NCBI GenBank assembly: GCA_038251315.1
Contig: JBBSBK010000078.1
Coordinates: 1 to 18,200 of the forward strand
Length of the DNA: 18,200 nt
Reading direction: 5' to 3'
Source of the DNA: JBBKXP01 sp038251315
Lineage (GTDB): Bacteria; Pseudomonadota; Alphaproteobacteria; Rhodobacterales; Rhodobacteraceae
The translations under genes and the position numbers were made by a program. A model generated the notes under the pieces. The model had not been told where the DNA came from. It saw only the letters and a program-made list of their open reading frames with translations, and ran no database searches. Positions within the stretch are counted from its first letter, which is position 1. Every line of letters starts with the position of its first letter. This document shows positions 7,365-14,232 of the stretch, in pieces.

Positions 7365-8687
7365 TTAACGCGCGAGTGCGGCCGCGAGGGCGTGATAGGA
7401 TGCTTTGGGCAACCGCTTCAAGCTGTCAAAATCGACGTGGACCAGCCCGAACCGTTTTTCATAGCCAAACGCCCATTCGAAGTTGTCCAAAAGCGACCAG
7501 TAGAAGAACCCGCGCACGTTGGCCCCGTCGGCAATGGCGCGCAGCGCGGCCTGCATATGATCATCAATGAAACTGATCCGCTCAGGATCATAGACGGCCC
7601 CATTTTCCACCAAGTCATCCCATGCCATGCCGTTTTCGGTGACGTAAAGCGGCAGGTCGCCGACATAGTCCCGTGCCATCCGGGTCAGGAAATAGTGCAG
7701 GCCGTTAGGGAAAACTTCCCACCCCATCTGGGTTTTAGGGAGCGGGCCGGGTACTGGGGAGAGCGACGGCCAAGCGGCATTGGGGTCGGCGCGGATCAGG
7801 CTGCGCGTGTAGTAGTTGACGCCCAGCCAATCGGTCGGCTGGCTGATTTTCGCCATGTCCTCCTGCCAGTTATCCGGCATATGCCCGGCGAAACCGGTCA
7901 GAACCTCGGTCGGGTAAGTGCCTAGCGTCATACCTTCGATAAACCAGCGATTGGAAATGGCGTCCTGCAGGTTGGCGGCGGCGATGTTTTCGGGAGCATC
8001 GTCTACCGGCAGGGCGCCGTCGAAGTTCAGCACGATGCCGCAATTTTTCATCCCCGCCGCGCGCAGAGCCGTCATGCCAGTACCATGCGCGAGCATGATG
8101 TGGTGCATTGCCCGCGCTGTCGCGCGGATGTCGCGCAGGCCGGGGGCATGATGGCCGAGGAAGTGGGACAGCCAAGACACGCACCAAGGTTCATTGATCG
8201 TTGCGATTGCCTCCATCCGGCTGCCGATCCGGTCGGTGATCACGGCGACATAATCGGCAAAGCGCAGCGCCGTATCGCGGTTGGTCCAGCCGCCAAGGTC
8301 AGCGAAGTCAACGGGCAGATCCCAATGATAGAGGGTCTGGAAAGGTTTCAGCCCACGTTCCAGCATGCCATCGACAAGGCGGTCGTAGAAATCGAGCGCC
8401 ACGGGGTTTGCGGTGCGCCCGTCGGGCATCACCCGCGCCCATGAGGTCGAAAAGCGATAGGCGTCCATCCCGGCGTCGCGCAGCAGGTCAAGGTCGGTGG
8501 GCCATTGGTGGTAATGGTCGCAGGCCGTCGCACCGGTTTCGGCGTTGACGACGTTGCCGGGGGTCGCAGCGAAGGTGTCCCAATGTGACGGGCCCGCGCC
8601 GCCAAAACGGCTGCCTTCAATCTGATAGGCGGCGGTGGCAGCGCCGAACAGGAAACTGGCGGGAAAGTCGGTACGGCGAAAATTCAT
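7365..8687 (-). CDS. GH1-family beta-glucosidase
   Basis: The 440-aa single-domain glycoside hydrolase family 1 enzyme has the usual length and no signal peptide, so it is predicted to be cytosolic. The start FLFGAATAAYQIEG is the GH1 signature. The acid/base Glu is in TINEPW (E166) and the nucleophile Glu in YVTENGMA (E351). The glycone-site residues Q22 (AYQIEG), H121-W122 and the C-terminal WSLLDNFEWAFGY block are present. The family retains anomeric configuration and typically cleaves beta-glucosides; beta-galactosidase or beta-fucosidase side activity is common and cannot be excluded. The start codon overlaps the regulator's stop by 4 bp (ATGA at 8687-8684). AGGAGG at 8697-8692 provides the ribosome site within the end of the regulator gene, so translation is probably coupled. 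Sitting in an alpha-glucoside locus, it probably widens the substrate range. Confidence 0.95.
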   Translation of the reverse strand: MNFRRTDFPASFLFGAATAAYQIEGSRFGGAGPSHWDTFAATPGNVVNAETGATACDHYHQWPTDLDLLRDAGMDAYRFSTSWARVMPDGRTANPVALDFYDRLVDGMLERGLKPFQTLYHWDLPVDFADLGGWTNRDTALRFADYVAVITDRIGSRMEAIATINEPWCVSWLSHFLGHHAPGLRDIRATARAMHHIMLAHGTGMTALRAAGMKNCGIVLNFDGALPVDDAPENIAAANLQDAISNRWFIEGMTLGTYPTEVLTGFAGHMPDNWQEDMAKISQPTDWLGVNYYTRSLIRADPNAAWPSLSPVPGPLPKTQMGWEVFPNGLHYFLTRMARDYVGDLPLYVTENGMAWDDLVENGAVYDPERISFIDDHMQAALRAIADGANVRGFFYWSLLDNFEWAFGYEKRFGLVHVDFDSLKRLPKASYHALAAALAR

Positions 8688-9721
8688 GGTGCCTCCTGTT
8701 GCGGCGCCGGGCCGGTCGATCCGCCCACGACCAGTTCGGCCTCGAGCAGGATATTGGCGGCGGGGCGGTCCGGGGTAGCGATGTTCTGGAGCAGCATTTC
8801 AGCGGCCATCCGCCCGGCCTCGCGCACCGACGACCGGGTCGCGGTAAAGATCGGAACGGCGCCGCCGTTTTGCAGATAGGACAGCACATCGTCGTGGATG
8901 ATGACCGACACGTCGCGTCCCATCCGCAGACCCAGGGCTTGGGTGGCGCGCCGCACGCCCACGCCGCAGATCATCGACGCGACAAGAAACGCGGATGGTG
9001 GATGCGGCCCGGCGAGCATGTCGCGGGCCGAGATATAGCCGAATTCTTCGGTCATTTCGCCGGACCGCATCAGACCGGGATCGGCGGTGATGCCACTTTC
9101 GCCGAGCGCGCCGGTATAGCCGAGACGACGCCGATGGGCGAAATCCATGAACTCAAGCCCGTTCACAAAGCCGATCCGGCGATGCCCGAGGTCGAGCAGG
9201 AACCCGGTCGCGCGGGCGAATGCCGACCGATTGTTCACATCCAGCCAACTATAGGGCAGAGTGATGCCACTAGCCCGGCCGTGCACGACAAAGGGCAAGC
9301 CGATGTCGTTCAGCAACGCGATCCGGGCGTCGTTCATCCGTGGAGCGTGGACGATGACTCCGTCGACGGCACGGCGCGCCCGCAAGGCGCGGTAGACTTG
9401 ATCTTCGGCGGCGTCCTCGGCGATGGACAGGACCATTTCATAGCCGTTGCGGGCATAGGTTTCGCCGGCCCCGGCGATGAAATCGGCGAAGATCGGGTTG
9501 ACCATTTCGTGCCGGGTCGAAGTCTGGATGACGTGGCCGATGGCCAGGGCCCGTCCGGTGGCCAGACCCTTTGCACGCGCCGAAGGGCGGTAATCATGCT
9601 GCTCTGCAGCGCGCTGAACCCGGGCGCGCGTCGCCTCGCTGACCTCGGGATAGCCGTTCAATGCCCGGCTCACAGTGGTTTGGCTTAGCCCCAGCTTGTG
9701 CGAAAGTTCTTTGAGATTCAT
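8684..9721 (-). CDS. aglR: LacI-family transcriptional regulator (AglR-like)
   Basis: The 345-aa product is a LacI/GalR-family repressor. Residues 1-55 form the HTH plus hinge region (MNLKELSHKLGLSQTTVSRA, then NGYPEVSEATR and the hinge-like ARAKGLATGRA). The rest is a periplasmic-binding-protein-like effector and dimerisation domain. The ATG at 9719-9721 is chosen because LacI proteins begin a few residues before the HTH; an ATG two codons earlier (9727) is equally possible, and longer forms would run through the promoter and operator. The divergent position next to aglEFGAK and two AAAGCGCTTT palindromes in the shared intergenic region support a role like AglR, the agl operon repressor of Sinorhizobium, with self-control. 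The effector is probably an alpha-glucoside or glucose derivative (inferred). It heads the leftward operon with the GH1 and glk genes. Confidence 0.88.
   Translation of the reverse strand: MNLKELSHKLGLSQTTVSRALNGYPEVSEATRARVQRAAEQHDYRPSARAKGLATGRALAIGHVIQTSTRHEMVNPIFADFIAGAGETYARNGYEMVLSIAEDAAEDQVYRALRARRAVDGVIVHAPRMNDARIALLNDIGLPFVVHGRASGITLPYSWLDVNNRSAFARATGFLLDLGHRRIGFVNGLEFMDFAHRRRLGYTGALGESGITADPGLMRSGEMTEEFGYISARDMLAGPHPPSAFLVASMICGVGVRRATQALGLRMGRDVSVIIHDDVLSYLQNGGAVPIFTATRSSVREAGRMAAEMLLQNIATPDRPAANILLEAELVVGGSTGPAPQQEAP
8692..8697 (-). promoter_or_regulatory. Ribosome binding site of the GH1 gene inside the regulator's 3' end
   Basis: AGGAGG (minus strand) lies 4 nt before the GH1 ATG, within the last codons of the LacI-family gene. 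This strong site next to an ATGA overlap supports coupled translation of the two genes. Confidence 0.75.
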
Positions 9722-9735
9722 CGACATGGCGGGCC

Positions 9736-9745
9736 AAAGCGCTTT
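9736..9745. promoter_or_regulatory. Operator 1: LacI-family palindrome, regulator side
   Basis: AAAGCGCTTT is a perfect 10-bp palindrome with the central CG typical of LacI-family operators. It lies about 15 bp before the regulator start codon, just downstream of the predicted leftward promoter, where bound repressor would block its own transcription. The same core recurs at 9902-9911. Confidence 0.75.
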
Positions 9746-9758
9746 CAAATTGAACCTC

Positions 9759-9787
9759 AGCTTACGCAAACCATGGATCATCGTCAA
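9759..9787 (-). promoter_or_regulatory. Predicted promoter of the regulator-GH1-glk operon
   Basis: Read on the minus strand, TTGACG (9787-9782) and TAAGCT (9764-9759) are separated by 17 bp. The -35 matches the sigma70 consensus at five of six positions and the -10 at about three. The predicted start site is near 9752, placing operator 1 at about +7 to +16. No experimental start site is known. Confidence 0.45.
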
Positions 9788-9827
9788 AGGGTTCCGGAAC
9801 TGATTCAGGATGCTGCATCTGCAAAAA

Positions 9828-9845
9828 GGTCAGCAAATACTGACC
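9828..9845. repeat. Central dyad between the two divergent promoters
   Basis: GGTCAG-CAAATA-CTGACC is a perfect 6-bp inverted repeat around a 6-bp spacer. It lies between the two predicted -35 boxes, upstream of both promoters, the usual place for an activator. It does not resemble the LacI operator and I cannot assign it to a regulator. With only six bases per arm, chance occurrence remains possible. Confidence 0.5.
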
Positions 9846-9861
9846 CTTGCCAATCCGATGT

Positions 9862-9890
9862 TTGACAACGTCCTGAAATTGGGCAATTTT
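9862..9890 (+). promoter_or_regulatory. Predicted promoter of the aglEFGAK operon
   Basis: A perfect -35 box, TTGACA (9862-9867), is followed after 17 bp by the weak -10 AATTTT (9885-9890). Transcription would start near 9897, so operator 2 falls at about +5 to +16. A strong -35 with a poor -10 would fit a promoter helped by an activator. Confidence 0.5.
9876..9889. repeat. AT-rich dyad overlapping the agl -10 region
   Basis: AAATTG-GG-CAATTT is a perfect 6-bp inverted repeat with a 2-bp spacer. It covers the spacer and part of the weak -10 box of the predicted agl promoter. It may be a regulator site or only the low-complexity surroundings of a promoter. Confidence 0.4.
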
Positions 9891-9900
9891 GGGTTGTATC

Positions 9901-9912
9901 CAAAGCGCTTTG
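9901..9912. promoter_or_regulatory. Operator 2: LacI-family palindrome, agl side
   Basis: CAAAGCGCTTTG is a perfect 12-bp palindrome sharing the AAAGCGCTTT core of operator 1. It sits 63 bp before the aglE start, directly after the predicted transcription start. Centre-to-centre distance to operator 1 is 166 bp, close to 16 helical turns, so DNA looping by a tetramer or paired dimers is conceivable. Confidence 0.8.
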
Positions 9913-9963
9913 AGGTTGATTCCGGGCGCGGAGGGCGGACATATCGCGCGGCAACGCGCATTT

Positions 9964-9970
9964 GGGAGGA
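9964..9970 (+). promoter_or_regulatory. Ribosome binding site of aglE
   Basis: GGGAGGA lies 5 nt before the ATG at 9976. It fixes that start, directly followed by a signal peptide, against earlier in-frame codons that would read through operator 2. Confidence 0.8.
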
Positions 9971-9975
9971 CTACC

Positions 9976-11340
9976 ATGAAAAAGACACTGTTTGCCTCTG
10001 TGGCAACGGTCGCGCTGACGGCTGGCATGGCCCATGCCGAGGCGCATCTGATGTTCGCGCCCGGCGAAGGCGATTTCAACTGGGACAGCTATAACGCCTT
10101 TGCCGACGCCACCGATCTGGGCGGCGAACAGGTGACGGTATTCGGCCCCTGGCTGGGCCCGGATCAGGCCGCCATCGAGATCGTGCTGGCCTATTTCGCC
10201 GAGGCCGCCAATGCCGACGTGCGCTATGTCGGGTCCGACAGCTTTGAACAGCAAATCGTCATCGACGCCGAGGCGGGGTCGGCACCCAACGTCGCCGTGT
10301 TTCCGCAGCCCGGTCTGGCCGCCGATATGGCCAAACGCGGGTTCCTGGCACCCATCGCCGACGGCGCGTCGGACTGGATGGTCGAAAACTATGCCGCCGG
10401 CCAGTCCTGGGTCGATCTGGGTACTTACACCGACAAGGACGGCAACGACCACTTCTTTGCCTTTCCGTTCAAGGCCGACGTGAAATCGCTGGTCTGGTAC
10501 GTGCCGGAAAACTTTGACGACGCCGGGTACGAAGTACCGACGACGATGGAAGATCTGAAGGCGTTGACCGAACAGATCGTCGCCGATGGCGGAACCCCCT
10601 GGTGCATCGGCCTAGGGTCGGGTGGTGCAACGGGCTGGCCTGCGACCGATTGGGTCGAAGACCTGATGTTGCGCACTCAAACCCCGGAAACCTACGACAA
10701 GTGGGTGACCAACGAACTGCCGTTCAACAGCCCTGAAGTGGTCGGCGCAATCGAGGAGTTCGGCTATTTCATCGCTGACGGTCGCGTTGCCGGGGGCACG
10801 GGTGCCGTCGCCTCGACCGACTTCCGCGACAGCCCCAAGGGCCTGTTTGATTCGCCGCCGCAGTGCTACATGCACCATCAGGCGTCGTTTATCCCGGCGT
10901 TCTTTCCTGAAGGCACGGTTGTCGGCGCAGACGGGGACGCGAATTTTTTCTACTTCCCCGCCTATGCCGACAAGGATCTGGGTTCGCCCGTTCTGGGTGC
11001 CGGAACGTTGTTCGCCATCACCAAAGACAGCCCTGCCGCGCAGGCCTTGATCACCTTCCTGCAAACCCCGATCGCCCACGAGGTGTGGATGGCCCAGCCC
11101 GATCAAGGTTTCCTGACACCTCTGACCACCGCCAACGCCGCGACCTATTCCAACGATACCAAGCGGGCGCTGGGTGAGATCCTGACCAACGCGACGACCT
11201 TCCGGTTCGACGGATCCGACCTGATGCCCGGTGGCGTCGGTGCGGGATCGTTCTGGACCGGGATGGTGGATTATGCCGGAGGCAAGTCCGCGCAAGAGGT
11301 GGCCGATGCCATTCAAGCGTCGTGGGATTCGCTGAAGTAA
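9976..11340 (+). CDS. aglE: Alpha-glucoside ABC transporter, periplasmic substrate-binding protein
   Basis: The 454-aa extracellular solute-binding protein belongs to the CUT1 sugar ABC family (SBP_bac_1 type). A Sec signal peptide covers residues 1-21: a KK n-region, a hydrophobic ASVATVALTAGMA core, and a likely cut after AHA (A21), releasing the mature protein to the periplasm. The mature start E-A-H-L-M-F, the early QVTVFGPWLGPDQ strand and the aromatic-rich C-terminal half are as in AglE-type proteins. Length is normal. The strong ribosome site and signal peptide fix the start. It is the first gene of the aglEFGAK operon, repressed in all likelihood by the divergent regulator at operator 2. 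An 85-bp gap with a strong stem-loop separates it from aglF, which fits the higher amount of binding protein such systems need. Specificity for maltose, sucrose or trehalose-like glucosides is inferred from operon context. Confidence 0.92.
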   Translation: MKKTLFASVATVALTAGMAHAEAHLMFAPGEGDFNWDSYNAFADATDLGGEQVTVFGPWLGPDQAAIEIVLAYFAEAANADVRYVGSDSFEQQIVIDAEAGSAPNVAVFPQPGLAADMAKRGFLAPIADGASDWMVENYAAGQSWVDLGTYTDKDGNDHFFAFPFKADVKSLVWYVPENFDDAGYEVPTTMEDLKALTEQIVADGGTPWCIGLGSGGATGWPATDWVEDLMLRTQTPETYDKWVTNELPFNSPEVVGAIEEFGYFIADGRVAGGTGAVASTDFRDSPKGLFDSPPQCYMHHQASFIPAFFPEGTVVGADGDANFFYFPAYADKDLGSPVLGAGTLFAITKDSPAAQALITFLQTPIAHEVWMAQPDQGFLTPLTTANAATYSNDTKRALGEILTNATTFRFDGSDLMPGGVGAGSFWTGMVDYAGGKSAQEVADAIQASWDSLK

Positions 11341-11348
11341 GACCCCTT

Positions 11349-11379
11349 GGGCGATCCGGGCGCAAAGTCCGGGTCGCCC
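11349..11379 (+). other. Strong intercistronic stem-loop after aglE
   Basis: An 11-bp stem with one U-G wobble (arms 11349-11359 and 11369-11379, GGGCGATCCGG against CCGGGTCGCCC) encloses a 9-nt loop and begins 8 nt after the aglE stop. No T-run follows, so it is not a classic Rho-independent terminator. Its place between a binding-protein gene and its permease genes fits an mRNA 3'-end stabiliser that keeps aglE message in excess. Confidence 0.7.
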
Positions 11380-11425
11380 CACCAAGCCAATCCAAGAATT
11401 GCGGCAATACCGGGGGGAGGGGATC

Positions 11426-12907
11426 ATGAATCCCGCATTACAGGGTCTGTTGACCATCATCATCGGTGTCGGTGGATGCGTCAGTTATTTCTACTTTTCC
11501 AATATGTTTCTGGACAAGGTGCTATTTCCGACAAGAAAATTTTCTGAAGATCAATTAAGACCTCATCGATTAAAGACCGCCATATTTGTTGGGGCCTTTG
11601 TGTTCGCAATTGCGTTCGCGTTTCTGCTGCTTCCGTTACTTGTCCAGTGGATATCCTCAATTATCAAAGGCGATCCATTGACTGAAACGATAGTGGCTGC
11701 ATTTGCACTACGTCGAATTGTTTTAGTATTGATAGTCGGCGGGCTGGGTTTCGGACTTGCATATTTGTTGGTTGGGGGTGGCCAACCAAACATTGGCCGC
11801 AACATCAACCGCGCCGAGATGATCCGCCCGTGGCTGTTCGTCGCCCCTGCTGTGTTGGCCCTTAGCCTGTATCTCGCCTATCCGGTGTTCGCGACGCTCT
11901 GGTATTCGGTCACTGATCGGTCAAAGGGCGATGCCTTTGTCGGCTTCGCCAACTATCGCCAGATGTTCAGCGAACCGAAATTCTGGGAGGCGATGAGCAA
12001 CAACATGCTGTGGCTGATCGTCGTACCCGCCGCCGCCACCGCATTCGGACTTTTGGCCGCACAACTGACCGACCGGATCAGGTGGGGCCAGATCGCCAAA
12101 TCCCTGATCTTCATGCCGATGGCGATTTCGTTTGTCGGCGCGGCGGTCATTTTCAAGCTGATCTATGACACCCGGCCCGTGGACAGCAACCAGATCGGTG
12201 TGCTGAACGCGGTCTGGCTGCTGTTCGACGGTGGGGTCGGGTCGGTGGTAATGCTGCGGATCGTTCCTGCCTTATGTCTGGCCGGGTTCGCCGCCATCGT
12301 CGGTTATGTCGGCTATATCTTTGCCCGCCCGATATTCGCGTCCGAAGAGAACGGCGGCGGCTGGGGGTTCATCGCGTTACGTGCACTGGTCGCAGTTGGC
12401 GCTGTCTGGCTGATCTGGCTGTCGCTGGGCAGCATATTCGGACTGTTTACCGCATCGTTCCCTTACGGTGAACCGCAGAATTGGCTGACCATTCCGTTCT
12501 GGAATTCCTTCTTGTTGATGGTCGTGCTGATCTGGATCCAGACCGGGTTCGCCATGGTCATCCTGTCCGCCGCCCTGCGCGGCATCCCCGAAGAAACGAT
12601 CGAAGCGGCGATCATCGACGGGGCCAACCCGTTGCAGATCTTTTTCAAGATCAAAGTACCGCAGATCATGGGCACCATCGTCGTTGTCTGGACCACGATC
12701 ACCATCGTCGTGCTCAAGGTCTTCGACATCGTCTTCGCCATGACCAACGGTCAGTGGGAAACTCAAGTGCTTGCCAACTACATGTACGACAAGCTGTTTC
12801 GCGCCAACGACTGGGGCGTCGGATCGGCGGCGGCGATGACCATCATGCTGCTGGTGACGCCAATCCTGGTCTGGAACGTCTATAATGCCCGCAAGGAGAT
12901 GCGTTGA
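11426..12907 (+). CDS. aglF: Alpha-glucoside ABC transporter permease, with extra membrane hairpins
   Basis: This MalF-like inner-membrane permease has 493 aa. The conserved AglF core is clear: NINRAEMIRPWLFVAP (127-142), NNMLWLIVVPAAAT (192-205), SLIFMPMAISFVGAA (226-240), IPFWNSFLLMVV (356-367). The cytoplasmic EAA loop (GIPEETIEAAIIDGANP, 386-402) contacts the ATPase. From memory, AglF proteins are around 330-340 residues. The excess comes from two stretches, about 36-122 and 265-350, each predicted to hold two membrane helices (about 51-75 and 95-117; 276-299 and 318-344). The first stretch is encoded by markedly AT-rich DNA. The start follows a purine-rich GGGGGGAGGGG site 4-14 nt upstream. 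The stop overlaps the aglG ATG by one base (TGATG). No frame break is seen, so the gene is probably functional, but the added segments are unexplained. Confidence 0.9.
   Translation: MNPALQGLLTIIIGVGGCVSYFYFSNMFLDKVLFPTRKFSEDQLRPHRLKTAIFVGAFVFAIAFAFLLLPLLVQWISSIIKGDPLTETIVAAFALRRIVLVLIVGGLGFGLAYLLVGGGQPNIGRNINRAEMIRPWLFVAPAVLALSLYLAYPVFATLWYSVTDRSKGDAFVGFANYRQMFSEPKFWEAMSNNMLWLIVVPAAATAFGLLAAQLTDRIRWGQIAKSLIFMPMAISFVGAAVIFKLIYDTRPVDSNQIGVLNAVWLLFDGGVGSVVMLRIVPALCLAGFAAIVGYVGYIFARPIFASEENGGGWGFIALRALVAVGAVWLIWLSLGSIFGLFTASFPYGEPQNWLTIPFWNSFLLMVVLIWIQTGFAMVILSAALRGIPEETIEAAIIDGANPLQIFFKIKVPQIMGTIVVVWTTITIVVLKVFDIVFAMTNGQWETQVLANYMYDKLFRANDWGVGSAAAMTIMLLVTPILVWNVYNARKEMR
11480..11790 (+). other. 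AT-rich patch inside aglF
   Basis: Counting 11521-11760 gives 106 G or C in 240 bases (44%), against 38 of 60 (63%) just downstream at 11821-11880. TTA, ATA, AGA and TTG codons, rare elsewhere in the window, cluster here. The reading frame stays open throughout. The patch largely coincides with the first extra hydrophobic segment of the permease. Confidence 0.75.
12894..12898 (+). promoter_or_regulatory. Ribosome binding site of aglG inside the aglF 3' end
   Basis: AAGGAG begins at 12893 (A12893-G12898 region) and lies 8 nt before the ATG at 12907. It selects this ATG over the TTG codon immediately before it and supports coupled translation with aglF. Confidence 0.75.
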
Positions 12908-14232
12908 TGGACAACATTGCGGGAAGCAAATCAAGCTTGGGGTGGCTGGTTCAGGCCTCGGTGGTCGTCCTGGTCGCGCTTTGGCTGTTCCCGACCGTGG
13001 GCCTGTTCGTGTCGTCGTTCCGCACCGCCGATCAGATCGCATCGAACGGCTGGTGGCGGGCGATGTTCCCGTCTGAACAAAACCTGACGCTGCGCACCGA
13101 CCCAGGGGCGACGGCGGAGCAGGTCAACGGCGTCTATACCGTCCAAGGCAACCTGTTCGGCGAAGCGGGCTCATCGGACATTTCCGCATGGGGGATCACG
13201 TCGCAGGACGTCGCCGCCTATGAACCGGGCACGACGGCCGATCTGGGCGACGGGCAGGCCCTGACGGTGCAGGCTAACGGTGATTACATCTGGACCGGCA
13301 CAGCCGAGCTGACGGGACGCGGCGAACGCGCCTTTGTCACCGCCGAAACGCCGCCGGAATTCACGATGGCGAACTATGACGCGGTGCTGGGCAAAGGCGT
13401 GATCCAGTCGATCCTGAAATTCGCAGCGATCGGTGCCGTGGTCGCCGTCGGGGCGTTTTACGGGTTGCGCGGCGCGGGCTATGCCAGCGCACAGACCGGA
13501 GCGATGCTGATCGGGTTCGCGCTGTTTATCGGATTGGCGGTAATCCTGGGCCTCGGCACCGGGGGAGCATCGGGCGCACAGGCCGGCGATTCGATGGCCA
13601 AGGCCTTCTTCAACACGTTGACGGTGACAATCCCGGCGACGATCATCCCGATCCTTGTCGCGGCCTTTGCCGCCTACTCGCTGGCTTGGATGGATTTCCC
13701 CGGCCGCGCCCTGCTGATCGCGATCATCGTCGGCCTGCTGGTCGTGCCGCTGCAACTGGCGCTGATCCCGCTGCTGAAGTTCCACAACGATATCGGCATC
13801 GGCAAGGGATACCTTGGCGTCTGGCTGGCCCATACCGGCTTCGGCCTGCCGCTTGCGATCTATCTTTTGCGCAATTACATGGTCGGCCTGCCGCGCGACA
13901 TCATCGAAAACGCCAAGGTGGACGGCGCGACCGATTTCCAGATTTTCACCAAGATCATCCTGCCACTATCGTTCCCGGCACTGGCCAGTTTCGCGATCTT
14001 CCAGTTCCTGTGGACATGGAACGACCTGCTGGTGGCGCTGGTGTTCCTGATCGACTCGACCGGTGAAACAACGGTAATGACCAAGCAGATCGTCGAATTG
14101 CTGGGCACCCGTGGAGGCAACTGGGAAATCCTTGCCACCGCCGCCTTCGTCAGTATCGCGGTGCCTCTGGTCGTGTTCTTTGCGATGCAGAAATACCTTG
14201 TGCGCGGATTGCTGGCGGGGTCGGTCAAGTGA
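12907..14232 (+). CDS. aglG: Alpha-glucoside ABC transporter permease, MalG-like
   Basis: The 441-aa second inner-membrane permease has a first helix at about 12-36. A soluble region of roughly 120 residues (40-160) follows, a known AglG trait, holding the YTVQGNLFGEAGSSDISAWG segment. The conserved core runs from FFNTLTVTIPATIIP (234-248) through helices up to 430. The EAA loop for ATPase contact is LPRDIIENAKVDGATDF (328-344). Between residues 163 and 232 lies an extra stretch with two predicted membrane helices (about 168-188 and 198-217), which I do not recall in AglG proteins of about 380 aa. It ends in a Gly/Ala-rich linker. The start overlaps the aglF stop, and the end overlaps the aglA GTG by 4 bp (GTGA). 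It should pair with AglF and two AglK subunits; function is firm, the extra hairpin's role unknown. Confidence 0.92.
   Translation: MDNIAGSKSSLGWLVQASVVVLVALWLFPTVGLFVSSFRTADQIASNGWWRAMFPSEQNLTLRTDPGATAEQVNGVYTVQGNLFGEAGSSDISAWGITSQDVAAYEPGTTADLGDGQALTVQANGDYIWTGTAELTGRGERAFVTAETPPEFTMANYDAVLGKGVIQSILKFAAIGAVVAVGAFYGLRGAGYASAQTGAMLIGFALFIGLAVILGLGTGGASGAQAGDSMAKAFFNTLTVTIPATIIPILVAAFAAYSLAWMDFPGRALLIAIIVGLLVVPLQLALIPLLKFHNDIGIGKGYLGVWLAHTGFGLPLAIYLLRNYMVGLPRDIIENAKVDGATDFQIFTKIILPLSFPALASFAIFQFLWTWNDLLVALVFLIDSTGETTVMTKQIVELLGTRGGNWEILATAAFVSIAVPLVVFFAMQKYLVRGLLAGSVK

Noticed and set aside
7020..9688. Long plus-strand open frames (7020-7925 and 8585-9688) opposite the glk, GH1 and regulator genes
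   Set aside because: They are antisense to three clearly identified genes, have no ribosome sites or family motifs, and show the Arg/Gly/His-rich composition of GC-rich shadow frames.
9722..9787. N-terminal extension of the LacI-family regulator from a TTG at 9787
   Set aside because: It would add 22 residues before the HTH, translate through the predicted promoter and operator 1, and is not typical of the family.
12377..13833. Minus-strand frames opposite aglF and aglG (12377-13042 and 13171-13833)
   Set aside because: Their composition (Asp, Gln, Arg and His rich) is what antisense of membrane-protein codons gives; both permeases are intact on the plus strand.
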